From positions 1-64,000 of the forward strand of contig JAVYJS010000007.1 in assembly GCA_032378655.1 (NCBI GenBank): 64,000 nucleotides of DNA, given 5' to 3'. The position numbers and the translations under genes are program-made. The DNA comes from Arsenophonus melophagi (GTDB lineage: Bacteria; Pseudomonadota; Gammaproteobacteria; Enterobacterales; Enterobacteriaceae). Every line of letters starts with the position of its first letter. Positions within the stretch are counted from its first letter, which is position 1. The notes beneath the pieces were generated by a model. That model ran no database searches. It saw only the letters and a program-made list of their open reading frames with translations, and had not been told where the DNA came from. Of this stretch, positions 56,791 to 64,000 are shown one piece after another.

Positions 56791-57903
56791 TTACAAGGAT
56801 TTGGACAGAAATCTTCTATGAGAATGGATAGACATAATGATGCCGAATCCAGCCATTAAAACAATTAATGCAGAGCCGCCATAACTTATCAATGGTAAAG
56901 GAATACCTACTACAGGTAGGATACCGCTAACCATGCCAATATTTACGAATATGTAGACAAACAAAATCAACATTAATCCACCAACCATTACTCTACCAAA
57001 CGTATTTTGTGCATTAGCTGCAATTATCAATCCGCGTATTATTAACAATAAATACAATATAAGTAATATAACGATGCCAATTAACCCAAACTCTTCGCCT
57101 AATACCGCAAAAATAAAATCAGTGTGGCGCTCTGGTAAAAACTCTAATTGCGATTGGGTGCCATTTAACCAACCTTTTCCAAATAATCCACCAGATCCAA
57201 TAGCAATTTTTGATTGGATAATATGATAACCAGCGCCCAATGGATCCGTCTGTGGATCGAATAACATCATAACGCGATCTCTTTGATAATCATGCATCAG
57301 AAAGAACCATAAAATCGGAATAAAACAAGCAAGACCTGTAGCTGAAATAGCAATTAATTGCCAATTCATACCCGCTAAAAAAAGGATAAAGAAACCTGAG
57401 GCAGCTACTAAAATAGATGTTCCAAGATCAGGTTGAGTGGCAATAAGAAGTGTTGGTATCAATATAAGTATCAATGCGAATAACGTATTTTTAAATGTTG
57501 GAGGACAGAGATCGTGATTGACAAAACGTGCCACCATCAATGGAACGGCAATTTTAGCAATTTCAGATGGTTGAAAACGAATGAATCCAAGCTCTAACCA
57601 TCTTTGTGCTCCTTTACTCATCTGACCAAAGGCGTTGACCAAAATTAATAACATTAAACAGATAATATAAAGATATTTTGAAAAATTTTCATATGTACGT
57701 GGTGAAATTTGTGCCATAATAAGCATAACGATAAAGCCAATTACGATTTGTATTAGTTTACGTTGCATCATATCAATATCTTGTCCACTTGCGCTCCACA
57801 TAAGCATAATACTGTATATTGTTAAGGCAACAATAATAAGCAACATTGGAATATCAATATGTAACTTTTTATAAAAAGGTAATTTATATGATTTATCGCG
57901 CAT
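56791..57903 (-). CDS. mrdB: Rod-shape peptidoglycan glycosyltransferase RodA
   Basis: SEDS-family polymerase of the elongasome, partner of PBP2. 370 residues, equal to E. coli, with ten predicted helices. Signature stretches SKGAQRWLELGFIRFQPSE, AQPDLGTSIL-like TQPDLGTSIL (with the catalytic Asp loop), FLPERHTDFIFAVLGEEFG and the closing PLPLISYGGSAL are intact. It starts 16 bp after mrdA. Together they indicate rod-type wall growth is still possible. Confidence 0.97.
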   Translation of the reverse strand: MRDKSYKLPFYKKLHIDIPMLLIIVALTIYSIMLMWSASGQDIDMMQRKLIQIVIGFIVMLIMAQISPRTYENFSKYLYIICLMLLILVNAFGQMSKGAQRWLELGFIRFQPSEIAKIAVPLMVARFVNHDLCPPTFKNTLFALILILIPTLLIATQPDLGTSILVAASGFFILFLAGMNWQLIAISATGLACFIPILWFFLMHDYQRDRVMMLFDPQTDPLGAGYHIIQSKIAIGSGGLFGKGWLNGTQSQLEFLPERHTDFIFAVLGEEFGLIGIVILLILYLLLIIRGLIIAANAQNTFGRVMVGGLMLILFVYIFVNIGMVSGILPVVGIPLPLISYGGSALIVLMAGFGIIMSIHSHRRFLSKSL

Positions 57904-57919
57904 ATGTTTTTTTATTTAC

Positions 57920-59821
57920 TTATTGAAAAGTATTTTTATTCAAAATTTGTGATGTTGTGTTTTTGCCAAGCAATGTGTAATCAAAAATACTGCGTAAAAG
58001 GTCTCCAATAGCTTGTCCAGCCCCTCCATTTTCCAAAATAATAGTAACGGAAATCGTTGGGTTTTGGTAAGGCGTAAATCCAATCATTAATTTATGATCA
58101 CGCAAGTGTTCAGTCAATTTACTAGAATTATAGGTTTGATAACTGAACACCTGTGCTGTCCCTGATTTAACAGCTGCTTTATAAGGTGTGTTTGTAAAGC
58201 TTTTACGTGCTGTACCATTGTGTGCATGAGCAACTCCATACATACCTTCTTTGACTAATCCCCAAAATCCTGAATGAATATTGTCGATTTTGATATCTTC
58301 TTTCTGTTTATAGGGTAATATAGCATTATCTAATTTAGTGCCATAAAGTAGGTGCGGAGTCTTAACCATTCCATTATTAATTAATGTCATTAATACTTTT
58401 GTCATTTGAATTGGTGTTGTGGTCCAATAACCTTGACCAATGCCTACTGGAATTGTATCTCCTTGATACCAAGGTTTTTGATAACGTTTTTTTTTCCATT
58501 CACGTGTTGGCATAACACCTTCCAGTTCTTCTTCTAAATCAATACCAGTATGGCGCCCATAGCCAAATTTTTTCATCCAATCTGAGATACGATCGATGCC
58601 CATATCATAAGCTACCTGGTAGAAAAAAGTGTCTGCTGATTCAATAATAGCTCTCACAACATTTAATCTTCCGTGTCCCCAACGTTTCCAATCCCGATAA
58701 CATTTTTCGGAATTTGGCAACCGCCACCAACCAGGATCAAAAATTGTTGAGTTAGCAGTAACAACATGTTCACTTAATGCAGCAACGGCAATAAAAGGTT
58801 TAACGGTAGATGCGGGTGGATATAATCCTTGTATAGTTCTGTTAATTAGTGGACGATTAGGATTATTTAATAGAACTTGGTAATCTTTATTAGAGATACC
58901 ATTAACAAATAAATTGGGGTCATAGCTTGGTGTGGATACAAGAGCTAAAACTTCTCCATTGCGTGGATCTGTAACAACTACTGCAGCGCGACTAGTAGTT
59001 AGTAACTTTTCAACCTCCATTTGTAAGTCAAGGTTTATAGTGAGATAAATATCTTGTCCAGCTTGCGGCGCTTTTTTATAAAGTTGACGTATAACTTCTC
59101 CATGACCGTTCACTTCCACTTCTGCATAACCTGTTTTTCCATGTAAAATGTTTTCGTAATATCGCTCAATACCTAATTTACCAATATCATCAGTGGCGGT
59201 GTAATTTTTTATTAAGCCATTATTTTCAAGACGTTCTATATCTTTATCATTAATTTTTGCTACATAACCAATAACATGAGTTAACGTAGAGCCATAAGGA
59301 TAATGTCGTCGTTGGTAGCCTTTGACTTCAATTCCAGGAAACCGATATTGATTAACAGCAAAACGTGCTATTTGTACCTCATCTAGCGAGGTTTTTAATG
59401 GAATAGAGGTAAAACGCCGTGAGCGTTTATGCTCTTTTTTAAAGTTTGCAATCTCATCGTCACTAAGATCAATGACATGACGCAATTGAGCTAATGTCTC
59501 TGTTAAATTAATAATTTTTTCAGGAATGATTTCTAATTGATAGAATGTTTGATTGAAGGCAAGAGGAATACCATTTCTATCATAAATAATTCCTCTGCTT
59601 GGTGGAATGGGAACTAGTTTGATCCGATTATTGTTGGAGCGAGTTTGATAATCTGAATATCGAATTACTTGTAGATGATAAAGATTAGCAATTAAAATAC
59701 CAACTAAAATTGCAATAATAACAAAAGCTATTACTGTCCGATGAATGAATAGAGCAGATTCAGAAGTGTCATCACGAAAAGCTACGCGTTTCTTCTTGTT
59801 TGTTTCTGTATTCGCATTCAC
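57920..59821 (-). CDS. mrdA: Penicillin-binding protein 2 (transpeptidase)
   Basis: Cross-links peptidoglycan during elongation with RodA. 633 residues, equal to E. coli, GTG start. One N-terminal membrane anchor (about residues 30-50) and a pedestal domain with IPPSRGIIYDRNG precede the transpeptidase domain. Active-site motifs are the SxxK in YPPASTVKPF (near residue 330), SAD in ESADTFFYQ and KSGTAQV (near 544). Operon with mrdB. Confidence 0.97.
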   Translation of the reverse strand: MNANTETNKKKRVAFRDDTSESALFIHRTVIAFVIIAILVGILIANLYHLQVIRYSDYQTRSNNNRIKLVPIPPSRGIIYDRNGIPLAFNQTFYQLEIIPEKIINLTETLAQLRHVIDLSDDEIANFKKEHKRSRRFTSIPLKTSLDEVQIARFAVNQYRFPGIEVKGYQRRHYPYGSTLTHVIGYVAKINDKDIERLENNGLIKNYTATDDIGKLGIERYYENILHGKTGYAEVEVNGHGEVIRQLYKKAPQAGQDIYLTINLDLQMEVEKLLTTSRAAVVVTDPRNGEVLALVSTPSYDPNLFVNGISNKDYQVLLNNPNRPLINRTIQGLYPPASTVKPFIAVAALSEHVVTANSTIFDPGWWRLPNSEKCYRDWKRWGHGRLNVVRAIIESADTFFYQVAYDMGIDRISDWMKKFGYGRHTGIDLEEELEGVMPTREWKKKRYQKPWYQGDTIPVGIGQGYWTTTPIQMTKVLMTLINNGMVKTPHLLYGTKLDNAILPYKQKEDIKIDNIHSGFWGLVKEGMYGVAHAHNGTARKSFTNTPYKAAVKSGTAQVFSYQTYNSSKLTEHLRDHKLMIGFTPYQNPTISVTIILENGGAGQAIGDLLRSIFDYTLLGKNTTSQILNKNTFQ

Positions 59822-60109
59822 ACGTATAACCTAAATAAATATATTCTTCTCAATGATCAGAATGATTTTTTTAACTTGCCATATTCTTTAGCGTTTTAAC
59901 AAAACTTTCAAACTAAAGGATGAGATGTTGTGAAGGATGAATGAGCGCATTCGTTTTCTTACTTTAAGAACAGTAAGAAAACGTATAAACTACCAATTTA
60001 CTTAGCAAGCTAAGGCTTACCTATATCCTGTTCCTATTACGTTAATTTTTAACAAGTCTCTTTTCTAAAGAACTAAAGCAAGACGCGATGACTGTGCTTA
60101 TAGTGAATC
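59822..60109. other. Spacer with remains of rlmH
   Basis: 288 bp between mrdA and the readable rlmH fossil. It probably derives from the rest of rlmH but shows no clear similarity. Confidence 0.4.
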
Positions 60110-60210
60110 AACTGTGTTTATTTTCAAGAAAAATAGTTGCATCCATACCTTCTCTCAAAGCTTTTAATCATAAGCTTTTGCTACAAACTACAATAAGTTG
60201 CAATTCAAAT
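60110..60210 (-). pseudogene. rlmH: rlmH fossil (23S rRNA m3-pseudouridine-1915 methyltransferase)
   Basis: In E. coli rlmH follows rsfS by a few bases. Directly after the rsfS stop the minus strand reads ELQLIVVCSKSL, then a stop, against RlmH KLQLVAVGTKMP. The start codon has been lost (TTTGAA in place of ATGAAA). Only about a dozen residues match, so the case rests partly on position. Confidence 0.45.
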
Positions 60211-60543
60211 TCAACTCCAGAGTTTTTCAAGTTCATACATACGGCGACTATCTTCTTGCATTATATGAATAATGGTATCGCCTAAATCAACAACGATCCA
60301 ATCAGAAATGCCTTTCCCCTCGACTCCAAGGGGAATAATTTTCATCATACAACATGCTTCAATTAATTTATCTGCAATTGATGTTAAGTGACGATTAGAT
60401 GTTCCGGTACATATTATCATGAAATCAGTAATGCTAGATTTTCTACTTACATCAATAGTAATAATATCTTTTGCTTTAATATCGACAAGTTGATCTATGA
60501 TAAATTGTTGGAGTTTATTGTCTTGCAAATGTTCACCTGTCAT
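60211..60543 (-). CDS. rsfS: Ribosome silencing factor RsfS
   Basis: Binds L14 and blocks subunit joining in starvation. 110 residues (E. coli 105). Core SSITDFMIICTGTSNRH, GVEGKGISDWIVVDLGD and the tail HIMQEDSRRMYELEKLW are typical. Downstream of nadD by 263 bp, where E. coli has cobC, now absent. Confidence 0.95.
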   Translation of the reverse strand: MTGEHLQDNKLQQFIIDQLVDIKAKDIITIDVSRKSSITDFMIICTGTSNRHLTSIADKLIEACCMMKIIPLGVEGKGISDWIVVDLGDTIIHIMQEDSRRMYELEKLWS

Positions 60544-60806
60544 TTCAAGTTAAATACAACATCAATGTTTATTTAATTTTACTTTCATTTTTGCAATGAA
60601 AGTAGCATACGATAACCTATATAGTAATCTATTTTTACTAAAATTAATTGAATATTTATCATTTGTTTCAAGATTATGTATTAGAATATAAATATTATTT
60701 CTAATAAGGTATAAATGCACTCAGATAGTACTAATCAACTGATAAACCTATAATAGTGTGGAGGTGCTTTATGAGTTTCGTATATTTAGTGATTCACGAT
60801 TAACTT

Positions 60807-61481
60807 TTATCTTTGGTAAAGATGCTGTCTATCAATATAGCGCAATACTGCAGGTGGCAATATACCTATACAACTTTTTTTATTACGTTTTCGTTTCCGA
60901 ATTTCTGTTGCAGAGATATTTAATAACGGAGTATTAGCTAAGTATATAGCACCACAGGGTTTTTGGATAAGTATGTTCGGGTTATCTACTTGATGATATG
61001 TAAGCCATTTTTGCATGAATGATGTTGAAAAATAAGTGGTATAACCAGGACGAGCACAAACTAATAGATGACACAAATCTAAAATTTTTTGCCAATCAAC
61101 CCAAGTATTAATCAACAGTAGTGCATCTTGTCCAATAATAAAAGCTAATGGTTTTTGCCTTCCTATTTGTTGTCGGAAGGAAAGTAATGTTTCAAAGGTA
61201 TAGGAAGGGGTTTTTCGTTTAAACTCTCTGGTATCTATACTAAATAGTGGATTATTTTTAATTGCTAATTGTAGCATTACAAGTCTTTGTTGCACAGTCG
61301 CTTCAGGTTGCTTTCTATGAGGTGGAACATAATTAGGCAGTAAAGCAACCTTCTGTAAGCCAACTTGTTTAGCTAGAGTTTTAATAGGGAGCAAGTGGCC
61401 ATAGTGAATTGGATCAAAAGTGCCTCCAAATAGTGCTTGAATAAATGGAGAATTAGATTTTTTTTGAGTGCATGCTATCAT
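60807..61481 (-). CDS. nadD: Nicotinate-nucleotide adenylyltransferase NadD
   Basis: Makes deamido-NAD from nicotinate mononucleotide and ATP. 224 residues (E. coli 213). GGTFDPIHYGHL holds the nucleotidyl-transfer HxGH motif, and ISATEIRKR is the C-terminal phosphate-binding motif. AFIIGQDALL is also typical. Its first 29 bp overlap the end of holA, with AAGAG inside holA as a ribosome site, so the genes are coupled. Confidence 0.96.
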   Translation of the reverse strand: MIACTQKKSNSPFIQALFGGTFDPIHYGHLLPIKTLAKQVGLQKVALLPNYVPPHRKQPEATVQQRLVMLQLAIKNNPLFSIDTREFKRKTPSYTFETLLSFRQQIGRQKPLAFIIGQDALLLINTWVDWQKILDLCHLLVCARPGYTTYFSTSFMQKWLTYHQVDNPNILIQKPCGAIYLANTPLLNISATEIRKRKRNKKSCIGILPPAVLRYIDRQHLYQR

Positions 61482-62505
61482 TAATAAAGCTCTTTTTAAT
61501 CGATTTACCGCATAATAGCATAGATAAAATTTCTAATTTTTCCCAAATTATGGGATCATAATCTTGTTTTACATGTAATTCTGCTTGGATCATTAACTGT
61601 ATTGCATCCTGTAGTGCTTGATTTGACAAGCGTTGTAGCGCAGCGCTAATAAGCGCTCGGCGCGTTTGCCAAATTTTATGCTGATCGAATATTTTTTTTA
61701 AATCTTTATTTTTACCTTGTTGTTTTAATGTTATAAGCAATAAAAGCTCACGTTGTATAATACGTAACAAAATAATTACTTCATAATCTTCATGTTGTAA
61801 GTGTTGTAGGATCCGCCAACTTCGTTGAATTTTTCCAGCAAGTAGTGCATCAACCCAGTGATAGGGAGTAAAAATAACGAAGTTATTTACTGCTTTTTGA
61901 ACGCGAGACAAGGTAAGATTACCATCAAGGTATAATAGTGATAATCGTTCTAATGCTTGGCTAAGGGCTAGCAAGTTACCTTCATAGCAATAACAAAGAA
62001 GCTGATTAGCTTGTTTATCTAAAGTAACAGACATTGCTTTGGATCGTTGTGTTACCCATTGAGTCAGCTTGGATTGTTTTGGCGTCAAACAATCAATATA
62101 AACCCCAACTTGACCCATCCTTTTATACCAACTACTATTCTGTTGTGCTTTCGTTAATTTACTGCCGCGTATGATTAATAATAAATCAGGATGTAAAAGT
62201 TTGGATAACTTAAGCAAATTGCAAGATATGGCTTCAGTGAGGCCATTTTCAGGCAAAATCAAAATAAGGATTTGTCGGTTAGAAAATAGGTTAAAAGATT
62301 GACTTAATCGATAAATAGTATCCCAGTCACTACTTGTATCTATTGAAAAGCTATAGCGTTCTGTAAAACCTTGTTGCTTGGCTACTTGACAAATTTGGTC
62401 TGCACTTTCGTTCACTAAAAAGTGATCATTACCAAATATCAAGTAGCAAACTCGTAATTTATCAGCAAGTTGTGTGACTAGATTTTCCGGATAAAGACGG
62501 ATCAT
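61453..62505 (-). CDS. holA: DNA polymerase III delta subunit HolA
   Basis: Clamp-loader subunit that opens the beta clamp. 350 residues (E. coli 343). It begins MIRLYPENLVTQLADKLRVC, with YLIFGNDHFLVNESADQI matching the delta N-terminal domain; the helical collar domain fills the C-terminal third. It overlaps both lptE (4 bp) and nadD (29 bp). It would assemble with the gamma-length DnaX encoded at 22.8 kb. Confidence 0.94.
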   Translation of the reverse strand: MIRLYPENLVTQLADKLRVCYLIFGNDHFLVNESADQICQVAKQQGFTERYSFSIDTSSDWDTIYRLSQSFNLFSNRQILILILPENGLTEAISCNLLKLSKLLHPDLLLIIRGSKLTKAQQNSSWYKRMGQVGVYIDCLTPKQSKLTQWVTQRSKAMSVTLDKQANQLLCYCYEGNLLALSQALERLSLLYLDGNLTLSRVQKAVNNFVIFTPYHWVDALLAGKIQRSWRILQHLQHEDYEVIILLRIIQRELLLLITLKQQGKNKDLKKIFDQHKIWQTRRALISAALQRLSNQALQDAIQLMIQAELHVKQDYDPIIWEKLEILSMLLCGKSIKKSFINDSMHSKKI

Positions 62506-63053
62506 TCTGAATTATCCGATCGCATGTTTTTAACAGCGATTAATGCTTCAGGTCTAGTTTGCATGTTGCCATGAATAATTAGTAATTTACTAATTAATTG
62601 ACGAGCTGCTTGTTCACACATTTCTTCTTTAAGAAATTCCCTTTCTGAATCTTTTATCACAATGGTTAAAGAATTATCAAAAAAAGTTCTCTCGACACGA
62701 ATCTTCATTGGAAAGATAGCTCCATTAGGTAGCATCATTTGCGCACTAACCCAAAAGTTTAACTGTTTTTCTGCACTGTGACCATTTTGGTGGATGCTAA
62801 CAGTTTGAGTGTTTTCAAACGAACTGAGAATTTTTAAAATTGGCACATTTTTAAAACTTTCATAGATTAAGTTTATATTATTTAAGCGCAATTCTTGTCG
62901 AATTGCGCGAGCTAGCTGACCATATGGTTCATCAGTAATAAATTTTAACATTTTTAATTTTTCAGCTATGTTTTCCGTACCTTTTAAGTGAAATCCACAG
63001 CTAGTTATGAGCAATACAGTTAAGCTTAGAAAGAGGGTTCTTAAATAACGCAC
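62502..63053 (-). CDS. lptE: LPS-assembly lipoprotein LptE
   Basis: Outer-membrane lipoprotein plug of LptD that inserts LPS in the outer leaflet. A GTG at 63053 is chosen as start: VRYLRTLFLSLTV aligns with the E. coli start MRYLATLLLSLAV and AGGA lies 8 nt upstream. 183 residues. The signal peptide ends in a lipobox ITSC followed by GFHLKG. Starts 17 bp after leuS and overlaps holA by 4 bp. With lpxH it shows that LPS is kept. Confidence 0.93.
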   Translation of the reverse strand: MRYLRTLFLSLTVLLITSCGFHLKGTENIAEKLKMLKFITDEPYGQLARAIRQELRLNNINLIYESFKNVPILKILSSFENTQTVSIHQNGHSAEKQLNFWVSAQMMLPNGAIFPMKIRVERTFFDNSLTIVIKDSEREFLKEEMCEQAARQLISKLLIIHGNMQTRPEALIAVKNMRSDNSE

Positions 63054-63070
63054 ATGATTTCCTGCATTAA

Positions 63071-64000
63071 TCAACTAACAATCAGGTTTAATAGTTTACT
63101 TTTGACATAAATTACTTTCAGTATATTCATACCTTTAAGGTATTTTGCTACACTGTATTCTTGTTTTGCTAAAGCCAAGATAGAATCTTGTGAAGCATTA
63201 CTATGGACAGTAATGCGTCCGCGAACTTTACCATTCACTTGAATAATAACTAAGTGAGTATCGTCTATTTTTGCTTGTTCATCAGCAATTGGCCAAGGTG
63301 CATAATCAATATCTTCCTTGTGGCCCAGTGCTTTCCACATGATAAAGCATACATGTGGAATAATGGGTGACAACATCAGTACGATGGCTTCTAAAGATTC
63401 TTGCATCAGAGCACGATCTTGTTCCTCCTCACAAGAGGAGCGCATCAGTGTATTCATGAATTCCATAATAGTAGCAATCGCAGTATTAAATGCATAACGA
63501 CGCCCAATATCATCAGTGACTTTAGTGATACTTTTATGCAGATCTCGACGTATTTTTTTTTGCTCTTGTGTGAGGATTCTGGTATTTAATGGTACTACTT
63601 TACCTTTTTTTGTATGGTCAAAAACCATACGCCAGAGACGACGAATAAAACGATTTGCACCTTCTAAACTAGATTCTTTCCATTCTAAAGTCATTTCTGG
63701 AGGAGCGGCAAACATCATAAACAGACGAACTGTATCAGCTCCATATTTTTCTATGATTAATTGTGGATTAATACCGTTATTTTTTGATTTTGACATTTTA
63801 CTCTTTCCATCGTAAAAGAGTTGATGTCCATGTTTATCGGTTGCTTTTATGATTTTACCTTTTTTATCACGTTCTACTTTTGCCTCCATTGGTGATACCC
63901 AAACTCTCTGACCATTTTCACTTAAGTAATAAAAAACATCAGCTAAAATCATTCCTTGACATAACAAGTTTTTAGCTGGTTCATCTGAATTAACAAAACC
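63071..64000 (-). CDS. leuS: Leucyl-tRNA synthetase, 3' part
   Basis: Charges tRNA-Leu. Only the last 309 codons are in the window; the 5' two thirds lie beyond position 64000. The first visible residues are GFVNSDEPAKN, continuing CQGMILADVFYYL. The KMSKS motif is in MSKSKNNGI, followed by YGADTVRLFMMFAAPPEMTL. The anticodon-binding domain and the C-terminal domain ending VIYVKSKLLNLIV are complete. First gene of leuS-lptE-holA-nadD. Confidence 0.97.
   Translation of the reverse strand, partial: GFVNSDEPAKNLLCQGMILADVFYYLSENGQRVWVSPMEAKVERDKKGKIIKATDKHGHQLFYDGKSKMSKSKNNGINPQLIIEKYGADTVRLFMMFAAPPEMTLEWKESSLEGANRFIRRLWRMVFDHTKKGKVVPLNTRILTQEQKKIRRDLHKSITKVTDDIGRRYAFNTAIATIMEFMNTLMRSSCEEEQDRALMQESLEAIVLMLSPIIPHVCFIMWKALGHKEDIDYAPWPIADEQAKIDDTHLVIIQVNGKVRGRITVHSNASQDSILALAKQEYSVAKYLKGMNILKVIYVKSKLLNLIVS

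Noticed and set aside
1..64000. tRNA genes, CRISPR arrays, insertion sequences, prophage, 4.5S RNA, or a new defence system
   Set aside because: I looked for T-arm motifs, regularly spaced repeats, transposase-like ORFs and the conserved SRP-RNA loop and saw none. Every intact gene belongs to a known housekeeping family. A tRNAscan-SE and Infernal run would settle the RNA part.

Overview
The window is a 64 kb piece of an AT-rich, gene-poor bacterial chromosome. Every recognisable gene is an Enterobacterales housekeeping gene in locally conserved order: rpsU-dnaG-rpoD, lpxH-purE-purK, dnaX-ybaB-recR-htpG-adk-hemH, recC-recB-recD, lgt-thyA, and leuS-lptE-holA-nadD-rsfS-mrdA-mrdB-lipB-lipA. Roughly 30 % of the window is gene desert, holding eroded genes and many hairpins. 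I saw no rRNA, tRNA, CRISPR array, insertion sequence, prophage or toxin-antitoxin gene. This fits an insect endosymbiont part-way through genome reduction. A Vibrio/Proteus-type ThyA and the kept thiamine transporter hint at an Arsenophonus-like (Morganellaceae) symbiont of a blood feeder; that is inference, not proof.

Layout. 1-8.3 kb: the rpsU-dnaG-rpoD operon, divergent tsaD, then plsY, folB and cca. 8.3-18 kb: cysS, a dead ppiB, lpxH-purEK (with a likely PurR box), a 2 kb desert, qmcA-ybbJ. 18-22.7 kb: a 3.7 kb desert, a broken priC and a dead apt. 22.7-29.6 kb: dnaX (tau part lost), ybaB-recR, htpG (heat-shock promoter), adk, hemH. 29.6-35 kb: hairpin-rich desert, ahpC and a sodium:alanine symporter. 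35-46 kb: recD-recB, a dead ptrA, recC. 47-53.3 kb: thyA, lgt, rppH, and divergent thiBPQ. 54.5-64 kb: lipA, lipB, rodA/mrdA, rsfS, nadD, holA, lptE and the 3' part of leuS.

How the genes work together. The kept set covers replication (primase, sigma70, clamp-loader gamma and delta), recombination (complete RecBCD, RecR), tRNA maturation and charging (tsaD, cca, cysS, leuS), rod-shape wall growth (PBP2/RodA), outer-membrane assembly (lpxH, lptE, lgt), lipoylation (lipA, lipB), and precursors (purEK, thyA, folB, nadD, hemH). Thiamine is imported.

The main discoveries concern decay. The tau tail of dnaX is a readable fossil behind a gamma-length ORF. Fossils of ygiM, ppiB, priC, apt, ptrA and rlmH lie exactly where synteny predicts. 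CCA transferase has lost its HD-domain metal ligands. The deserts carry many long, nearly loopless perfect inverted repeats, at least one of which sits in former coding sequence and so arose after decay. I found no new defence or secretion system.
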